This document shows positions 20,801-23,942 of a stretch of 23,942 nucleotides of DNA, one piece after another (position 1 is the first letter of the stretch; every line of letters begins with the position of its first letter). The notes under the pieces are model-generated. The model had not been told where the DNA came from. It saw only the letters and a program-made list of their open reading frames with translations, and did no database searches. The translations under genes and the position numbers were made by a program. This DNA is from Saccoglossus kowalevskii (taxonomy: Eukaryota; Hemichordata; Enteropneusta; Harrimaniidae). The DNA lies in NCBI RefSeq assembly GCF_000003605.2, contig NW_003149267.1, positions 182,317 through 206,258 on the forward strand, given 5' to 3'.

Positions 20801-21663
20801 TGCTGTGTTCTCCCAGGAAGCTCCCTGGTTCTCCCAGGGTATCTTCGGGCATGGCGGTTTTACAGTGTTCAAACTTTCAAGAAAACAATAAAAGTTGTGA
20901 TTTTTCTAATCGATTTTATTGTTTCAAAATAGCTACTGATTGTTATGTCATGCTGTCCAAAATTCCCTAGAAGACCACTGTGACGCCTACATTAACTGCA
21001 ACACGGTTAGTAACCGTGACTGCAATAACGGTCTTAGGACGAGAATGTAGTTTTCATTTTAATAATACATGTAAATATTGGTAGCAACCGCTAGCGTGTG
21101 CTGTCCCATTATACTAGAAGGACTGTGGTATGTTGAAGAACGTGGATTCGTGGTTTAATACCGAAAATGACAAATAAAGTAACGTAATTGTTCTCAGTGT
21201 GATACTGGTTGCCTTATTTGACAACAACGGCTTTCTACTAGCCCGGAATTCTACGGGGTGGTTACCAACACACCGTGGAAATGATTTGACAAATTTGGAA
21301 AACAATCCTCATAAAATATTACATGGCGTAACATCGGTCCGGAATTATGGGAGTTATACAGAAGAGCAACGCTACATTCCCCAAAAAAGTCGCGACATGT
21401 TTTGCACGAAGTCCCGGACTTGCGAGGGAGGGTTGGTGTGATTACCCGTATTGCACGGCAATTTAGTTTACCGTACTCTCAGAGTACTTGGAACTTACCT
21501 CTGATAGCGAGGTGGCTCGGTCCACGAACTCCCTTTCTTTTATAAATCTTGACTCTCTGGTATTTAAGAAACGTTCCTCAAACCACGTCAATGCGATCGT
21601 TGTAGAGTTCTGTACGAAGTCTGGTACAATTTCGATAACTGCGTTCATAGATTTTGGTTCCAT
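11741..21663 (-). CDS. NOX5: NADPH oxidase 5 (NOX5)-like gene, 16 coding exons, 931 aa
   Basis: Predicted Ca2+-activated NADPH oxidase: electrons pass from NADPH through FAD and two haems across a membrane to O2, giving superoxide. Exons (minus strand): 21499-21663, 20140-20234, 19873-19987, 19207-19298, 18976-19093, 18299-18449, 17409-17619, 16862-17076, 16569-16757, 15991-16103, 15524-15715, 14568-14700, 13979-14376, 12729-12938, 12067-12333, 11741-11872. All introns are GT-AG, phases agree throughout, and the 2796-nt sum is divisible by three. Order: EF-hand-like motifs 56-300, six membrane helices about 348-525, FAD motif HPFTISSAP (585-593), acidic linker (about 618-729), NADPH motif GAGIGVTPF (753-761), C-terminus ENF. 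Haem ligands would be H428/H442 and H494/H507, with the family spacing of 13 and 12. The start has an in-frame TAA 13 codons upstream and a good Kozak context. The protein is longer than vertebrate NOX5 (about 720-765 aa). EF-hands plus this core make NOX5 far likelier than NOX1-4 or DUOX. Confidence 0.93.
12067..12333 (-). CDS. NOX5: NOX5-like exon 15 (residues 800-888), NADPH-binding core
   Basis: Acceptor CCACCAG and donor GTAATG, phase 0. It encodes VDFYWINRSQTSFEWF, the family's W-x-N/R-x-Q-x-x-x-x-WF signature, then HLYMTSARGKGD and NPGKPDWDE, conserved adenine- and ribose-phosphate contacts. Confidence 0.94.
12729..12938 (-). CDS. NOX5: NOX5-like exon 14 (residues 730-799), NADPH-binding start
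   Basis: Acceptor ATTGCAG and donor AAG|GTAAAA. It encodes VYIDGPYGSP and HAVLIGAGIGVTPFASILQS, the pyrophosphate-binding loop for NADPH. A CPKC pair follows, as in vertebrate NOX5. Confidence 0.94.
12961..13168. mobile_element. TACTGTAAA-type MITE in a NOX5 intron, copy 1
   Basis: This 208-bp inverted-repeat element begins TACTGTAAAATCATTTA and ends with a decayed CTACAGTA. It lies in the intron between exons 13 and 14. It aligns along its length with 15740-15932, including GATTTAATTTA and GTGAATAATTA. TA at both ends suggests a Tc1/mariner-like target, which is inference. Confidence 0.75.
13220..13500. mobile_element. TTAA-type MITE, copy B (281 bp)
   Basis: The right end GCGACGACCACCACACT is followed by TTAA (13501-13504). 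The left end ATGGAAGTGGTCGTTGCGC is preceded by a decayed TTGA. The interior TATGAACAAAGATGGTGACC matches copy D (TATAAACAAAGATGGTGACT). It lies in the intron between exons 13 and 14. Open frames inside it are not genes. Confidence 0.7.
13979..14376 (-). CDS. NOX5: NOX5-like exon 13 (residues 597-729), FAD barrel end and acidic linker
   Basis: Acceptor TTTCGCAG and donor GTTAGT, phase 0. It opens with DTISLHIRAVGNWTKKL, conserved in NOX5. About 110 unconserved residues rich in D, E, S and T follow (for example ANENDDDR and KEDSDTELE), filling the position of the regulatory loop between the FAD and NADPH modules. The exact 3' boundary rests on the GTTAGT donor and phase. Confidence 0.87.
14568..14700 (-). 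CDS. NOX5: NOX5-like exon 12 (residues 553-597), FAD-binding motif
   Basis: Acceptor TTCTTAG and donor GTAAGA. It encodes GEYVYINIP and EWHPFTISSAP, the conserved FAD isoalloxazine and ribityl binding motif of NOX enzymes. Confidence 0.93.
14830..14942. repeat. 113-bp inverted repeat with CACAGTCTGGG ends
   Basis: CACAGTCTGGGCGATT at the left is inverted as AATCACCCAGACTGTG at the right, with one mismatch. The A-rich middle is non-coding. No matching flanking duplication is seen. It lies in the NOX5 intron between exons 11 and 12 and may be a small MITE. Confidence 0.6.
15524..15715 (-). CDS. NOX5: NOX5-like exon 11 (residues 489-552), helices 5-6 with haem histidines
   Basis: Acceptor TATTCTAG and donor GTAAGT, phase 0. 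It encodes FYWTHQLIFLLWAVLIAHAP, with H494 and H507 12 residues apart as expected. Next come FPGILYVMER, the sixth helix exit, and LPSK, the start of the FAD-binding barrel. Confidence 0.93.
15740..15932. mobile_element. TACTGTAAA-type MITE in a NOX5 intron, copy 2
   Basis: Begins ACTGTAAAACCATTAATTAT and ends AATAATTAACGCATTTACAGTA, an inverted match. It is about 193 bp and homologous to 12961-13168. It lies between exons 10 and 11, ending about 58 bp from the exon 10 donor. Confidence 0.75.
15991..16103 (-). CDS. NOX5: NOX5-like exon 10 (residues 451-488), helix 4
   Basis: Acceptor TATGACAG and donor CAG|GTAAGG. It encodes NLTGLLLVIILIIIVACSLP, the fourth helix, then VRRNGYFQ. The loop between helices 3 and 4 is about 20 residues shorter than in vertebrate NOX5. 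Exons 9 and 10 meet in phase 1, so a skipped phase-1 exon in the intron cannot be ruled out, though none is obvious. Confidence 0.88.
16344..16488. mobile_element. TTAA-type MITE, copy C (145 bp)
   Basis: The ends AGCGGGGAGTCGTCACCTGC and GACGACCCTCCCGCT are inverted repeats. Exact TTAA lies on both sides (16340-16343, 16489-16492). GC-rich CGCATGCG-type motifs inside also occur in copies B and D. It lies in the intron between exons 9 and 10. Confidence 0.8.
16569..16757 (-). CDS. NOX5: NOX5-like exon 9 (residues 388-451), helices 2-3 with haem histidines
   Basis: Acceptor TTGGCAG and donor GTGAGT. It encodes LMLRKCLTWLRRTML, diagnostic of NOX5, then HKMVGWIIVILSIIHTVSH. H428 and H442 are 13 residues apart, the NOX third-helix haem-ligand spacing. 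Confidence 0.94.
16862..17076 (-). CDS. NOX5: NOX5-like exon 8 (residues 316-388), first membrane helix
   Basis: Acceptor TCCATAG and donor GTAAGT. A lysine-rich linker (SPKKQQKNK) precedes the first transmembrane helix (about 348-366, CVAFLACYVLLNMALFA). The exon ends in AIAKGS, leading into the conserved G-x-C/x-LNF segment. Confidence 0.92.
17409..17619 (-). CDS. NOX5: NOX5-like exon 7 (residues 246-316)
   Basis: Acceptor CTAACAG and donor AG|GTACGT. It completes one EF-hand (GNDVIDWNVL) and encodes the last and most canonical one, DRNGTGVITFED (287-298), followed by LEKYPEILDNLT, a strong NOX5 signature. A longer open frame runs upstream into the intron and is not exon. Confidence 0.92.
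17938..17963. mobile_element. Micro-palindrome insertion, copy 3 (7-bp duplication, one mismatch)
   Basis: A 26-bp partly decayed hairpin, CACAGTCCC...GGAACTGTG, is flanked by ATTATAC (17931-17937) and ATTATTC (17964-17970). It lies in the NOX5 intron between exons 6 and 7. Confidence 0.7.
18040..18240. repeat. Possible dispersed repeat fragment
   Basis: A C-run precedes GGGAGGCGTCGCCCCTCC and AAAATGCAGGAAATAGCGTTTCAGAGGG. Inverted or GC-rich short blocks such as GGCGTCGCC stand out from the AT-rich intron. The pattern resembles repeat fragments I have seen in marine invertebrate genomes, but I cannot name a family. It lies in the NOX5 intron between exons 6 and 7. Confidence 0.3.
18299..18449 (-). 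CDS. NOX5: NOX5-like exon 6 (residues 196-246)
   Basis: Acceptor TTTCAG and donor GTAGGT. It encodes SFFAKRFFSLYDNTNTGRVN, an EF-hand loop from D207 with H at position 12 instead of E. It ends in KVYDVS, the start of the next EF-hand, which the intron splits as in other NOX5 genes. Confidence 0.9.
18976..19093 (-). CDS. NOX5: NOX5-like exon 5 (residues 156-195)
   Basis: Acceptor CCCCAG and donor GTCAGT. It encodes EEKWLSWFHYLFGVRGDKED then DFKEALHLKK. This segment aligns best with the very start of vertebrate NOX5, so exons 1-4 are an extra N-terminal part. The EF loop is atypical, as in the first NOX5 EF-hand. Confidence 0.88.
19207..19298 (-). CDS. NOX5: NOX5-like exon 4 (residues 126-156)
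   Basis: Acceptor TTTTGCAG and donor GTAAGT. It encodes FKILDAHGSGYLSCVDIV, a good EF-hand loop starting at D135 with G140 and D146 at position 12. It probably pairs with the degenerate motif in exon 3. Confidence 0.88.
19332..19628. mobile_element. TTAA-type MITE, copy D (297 bp)
   Basis: The ends AGGGCAGTAGTCGTATCGCC and GCGAGACGACTACCGCGCT are inverted repeats. Exact TTAA lies on both sides (19328-19331, 19629-19632). Interior sequence matches copy B, including the TATAAACAAAGATGGTGACT block and AACACAAAT near the right end. It lies in the intron between exons 3 and 4. Confidence 0.8.
19832..19861. mobile_element. Micro-palindrome insertion, copy 4, next to a splice donor
   Basis: A 30-bp hairpin, CACAGTCACTC...GAGTGGCTGTG (one arm mismatch), is flanked by exact ATACCAC on both sides (19825-19831, 19862-19868). 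It begins at intron position +12 after NOX5 exon 3 on the minus strand. The duplication covers intron +5 to +11, so the donor sequence was kept. Confidence 0.8.
19873..19987 (-). CDS. NOX5: NOX5-like exon 3 (residues 87-125)
   Basis: Acceptor TTTACAG and donor CAG|GTAAGT. It encodes DVDWFYKLFKNVCGENHEIS, a degenerate second EF-hand with a shortened, unconserved loop. The donor is directly followed by hairpin copy 4. Confidence 0.85.
20140..20234 (-). CDS. NOX5: NOX5-like exon 2 (residues 56-87)
   Basis: Acceptor TTATAG and donor GTAAGC; phase 0 to 2. It encodes YTIFSGQNGGSMYFHELIGA, an EF-hand-like loop with G at position 6 and E at position 12 but S instead of D at position 1, so Ca2+ binding may be lost. 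Confidence 0.85.
20488..21060. other. Intron 1 segment without recognised features
   Basis: Part of the long first NOX5 intron. A plus-strand 91-codon frame (20488-20763) has no family signal. Short stem-loops occur: CCCTGGTTCTCCCAGGG near 20822-20838 and CACGGTTAGTAACCGTG near 21002-21018. Function is unknown. Confidence 0.4.
21101..21127. repeat. Decayed micro-palindrome, copy 5
   Basis: On the minus strand this reads CATAC then CACAGTCC...GGGACAG, matching the family's left arm and preceding AC, but the other arm and the second flanking repeat have decayed. It lies in NOX5 intron 1. Confidence 0.45.
21499..21663 (-). CDS. NOX5: NOX5-like exon 1 (residues 1-55)
   Basis: Starts GGGATGG (G at -3 and +4). 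An in-frame TAA lies 13 codons upstream with no other ATG between. Ends LSE before donor GTAAGTT, phase 0. It encodes the helical lead-in (WFEERF) before the first EF-hand-like motif and has no signal peptide, consistent with a cytosolic N-terminus. Confidence 0.8.
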
Positions 21664-22097
21664 CCCTGATCGGTGATATATGAATGTTACGTAACGATTT
21701 TACAGTCATTCGGTGAATTTCATGTATTCTATATTGGAGCGAAGAAGCGAAAATCATCTGGTATTTACGTTGCTACCATCTGATATGTGATCTATTAGCA
21801 CGATAACGTAGTTTTCAAGGAAACCGTTGGAAAGAAGTGTGAAACGTGTACGTCATACCGGGGTCCAAACACTCGAATTTATAACACCTTATTCATACCC
21901 TATCTGTCGACGTCGTTTATTTTTTAATCGTTGCTGTCTACTTTAAGTCAATATTGTAAAGGAGATAAGGCACGTAATCCAAACATTTGTTGATTTCTTA
22001 AACTCAACTGAATGGAATTATTCAGACTGTCGGCGACACTGTGTCTCCGGTAAAACAATTGAAGCTTAATTATGATGGCGCCGACACTACCGAGGTT
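21664..22097. other. 5' flank of the NOX5-like gene
   Basis: This should hold the 5' UTR and promoter of the minus-strand NOX5-like gene. No clear TATA box or named factor site can be supported, and no other gene is seen. Confidence 0.4.
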
Positions 22098-22345
22098 CAG
22101 GGAGCTGTAATGAGAGGGAGCTGTAATGAGAAGGAGACTGGACCAATTCTAATCCCCATTAACGCCCTTTGTTTTAAAGACTGTAATCCCTTATAAAACC
22201 ATTGTGTACGATTCCTTTGTCCCGTGTGATCGACGCCGCGGAGAACGTCCCTGATTTCACGCCCACTGAACTGAATAGCACTTGACGAGTCACGTGCACA
22301 GTGCGCAGTTAAGGTTGAAGGTTATCACTCATTACAGCTCCCTGA
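22098..22345. repeat. Inverted repeat with CAGGGAGCTGTAATGAG ends
   Basis: CAGGGAGCTGTAATGAG at the left, partly duplicated in tandem to 22130, is inverted as CTCATTACAGCTCCCTG at 22329-22345. No flanking duplication is visible. It may be a MITE or the remains of one. Confidence 0.5.
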
Positions 22346-23024
22346 TAATATTAGCACCACGGATTTAATTATTAGGGATTCGTCGCTTCAAAACTGGGCT
22401 GGAGATTTCATGTAAAGAAATTTTGTGAAAAAAAAGAAAATTTACGCGACTGCATAGTAAATGTAAGGAGGGAATGTATATCGCCAGACATATAGAAAAT
22501 AAAATATTTAGAAAAAAAAAATTAAACCAGTAATGAATCACATTCTCAGTGTGTGTTTATGAAATTTGGTTTGCTTCACGGTAACCTGACTTTGCCATTT
22601 ATACACTCACATAATATTTCATTTATTGAACAAAAAACAAAGGAGAGTATGTATGCAACCCAACACATTGTCCGCGTAGCTAAAACAGATTTTCAATGTG
22701 ACATACTCCCTTCCGGGTTTCTAACGCAATTTTGGCATTTTTATATATTTCGTAAATTTCTAACGAGATTTAGAACAACCATATCCGTCAAAAACTTGAC
22801 CAATCACAACGACTTAGCGGACGAATGACAGTAAATCGGCCAATGATTGAATGATACAAATACACTCATGGGGTACACTGATGGGCGTTACCATTTTTTT
22901 CTTCAGCCAATGAAAGCGTCTTTTATTTTTTTGAATGCAGCGCGAGGCTCTTCCGAGATAATTTTTTTTTTATAAATTCCCGTTCATGCCTTTATACGGT
23001 CATGAAAAAGCACTGGGCAAAATC
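22346..23024. other. Intergenic DNA, nothing recognised
   Basis: AT-rich with several poly(A/T) runs. A 91-codon plus-strand frame at 22553-22828 has no family signal or gene context. Confidence 0.4.
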
Positions 23025-23280
23025 GTTGATATACGATTGTATACGCAGATATACATTTTGTGTATATTCACGGTATACGTTTAGTATACGCAGATATGAT
23101 TACGTATACAAATCGTGGAATATACGTACATATGCGCTACGTATTTTTATGGTTTCTTTCACACATGCCCGCCTTGGGTGGCACGCAGCGTATACGTACG
23201 TATTTTACGTGCATTCTCGTAGTACAATTAACGTTGTTTAAACGAAGTCTGTATATTTACGCATACGTGGAGTATACTGT
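23025..23280. repeat. Patch rich in GTATAC and TACGTA motifs
   Basis: Variants of (G/A)TATACG occur about eight times in 250 bp. GTATACGCAGATAT appears twice, 47 bp apart (about 23039 and 23086). Adjacent ACGTA motifs are also frequent. The pattern looks like a decayed short tandem repeat; two overlapping open frames here follow from it. Confidence 0.5.
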
Positions 23281-23441
23281 GCGCGTGGAATTGTCCGGTT
23301 TTATTTGGGATCGCGGTCGCCAGTACTTATAATAAATAATTACCGGAACTGTCGACTCACATGGCGTCTTGAAACGATCTAAAAACGTCTCCTGTTTTGC
23401 CGAGTACATGTAATTGAGAAATGCCTATGTACAGGTACAAT

Positions 23442-23843
23442 TTAGAAACGGTTGTTACTAATTTCTAAATTAAAAAAAAAAACATTTCCTGACTGAAGTG
23501 CACCATCGCTTTGATAATAACGTGACGTCTTCATTTGTCTCACTATACACTGGTGAATTCGAACACAAGACAGGAAATTGCACAATACGTTGATTAATTG
23601 CAATATCATTCGCAAGCCTGAATGAATGCGAACAATACAGGTGTGAATATTTTGGCGAGTGTTAAAATACTTTCCATTCGGGTCGTGTGAGTGTTTCTCG
23701 GGGCCGCTTGTGGTCTCATACACGTGAATGTTGGCCGATCGGCATTTTGGTAAGAATAGCCACAAAGTCCATACCAAAAAAGTGAAATGAATTCTCACTG
23801 AGAGACATGTAACAAAATTGGTCGAATTTGCTGTCATCGCCAT
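23442..23843 (-). CDS. Doubtful 133-codon ORF with a hydrophobic N-terminal segment
   Basis: I do not recognise this product. After 18 residues it has a hydrophobic stretch, FTFLVWTLWLFLP, that could be a signal peptide or anchor, then a polar part with no motif. It could be a first exon of a minus-strand gene or a chance open frame in AT-rich DNA. No splice or homology evidence decides it. It is listed because it is the longest open frame in this flank. Confidence 0.15.
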   Translation of the reverse strand: MAMTANSTNFVTCLSVRIHFTFLVWTLWLFLPKCRSANIHVYETTSGPEKHSHDPNGKYFNTRQNIHTCIVRIHSGLRMILQLINVLCNFLSCVRIHQCIVRQMKTSRYYQSDGALQSGNVFFFNLEISNNRF

Positions 23844-23930
23844 TTCTAGGGATCGTTTGATTACGGAGTTTCATTTCTATTCCATTTACCATCGTACGCT
23901 GCGTTATTTTCAGAATACGATCTATATCAC

Positions 23931-23942
23931 CACAGTCACTCG
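23931..23942. mobile_element. Micro-palindrome, copy 6, cut by the window end
   Basis: The window ends in CACAGTCACTCG preceded by ATATCAC. This matches the left arm of copy 4 and the family's preceding AC. The right arm lies outside the window. Confidence 0.5.

Overview
The window comes from an animal nuclear genome, most likely a marine invertebrate. It holds a spliced gene with 15 GT-AG introns, an intronless Golgi-type sulfotransferase gene, a decayed LINE, many MITE-like inverted repeats and a 50-N assembly gap in a (TA)n run. Base composition is AT-rich, with no bacterial operons or ribosome-binding sites. I cannot place the species. An invertebrate deuterostome (amphioxus, hemichordate, echinoderm) or a lophotrochozoan would fit, but this is inference.

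Layout. Positions 1-1630 hold degenerate tandem repeats and featureless AT-rich DNA. Positions 1700-6977 are a 5'-truncated, internally deleted non-LTR retrotransposon on the plus strand. It is split by a 2849-bp inverted-repeat DNA transposon (2497-5345, TTAA target duplication, arms of about 0.8-0.9 kb), which itself contains a 454-bp PIF/Harbinger-like MITE (3411-3864, TAA duplication) and a tiny hairpin insertion (4587-4620). Positions 6985-7800 hold diverged repeats of about 314 bp. Positions 8971-10278 (minus) encode a 435-aa carbohydrate sulfotransferase of the CHST1-like type. Positions 11741-21663 (minus) are a complete 16-exon NADPH oxidase 5 (NOX5)-like gene. I reconstructed it by matching splice sites and reading phase; it gives 931 codons with no stops. 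It has an extended N-terminus with about seven EF-hand-like motifs, a six-helix haem-binding ferric reductase core with both histidine pairs, and FAD and NADPH modules ending in the family's ENF-type C-terminus. Upstream of it (21664-23942) lie an inverted repeat, a GTATAC-rich patch and one doubtful minus-strand ORF.

The two protein genes have no obvious pathway link: one makes superoxide under Ca2+ control, the other sulfates glycans in the Golgi. The most notable signal is a dispersed micro-palindrome of 26-34 bp, with arms near CACAGTCCCTC/GAGGGACTGTG. It occurs four times with a 7-bp direct repeat on both sides (three exact, one with a single mismatch), once in decayed form, and once cut by the window end. 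The flanking repeats differ from copy to copy, so they look like target-site duplications. One copy sits in one arm of the large inverted-repeat transposon while the other arm keeps an apparent empty site. Another copy begins 12 nt inside a NOX5 intron, next to the splice donor. A second notable set is four MITEs with TTAA-type target sites and AGGGCGG(T/G)GGTCGTC-like ends, three of them inside NOX5 introns.
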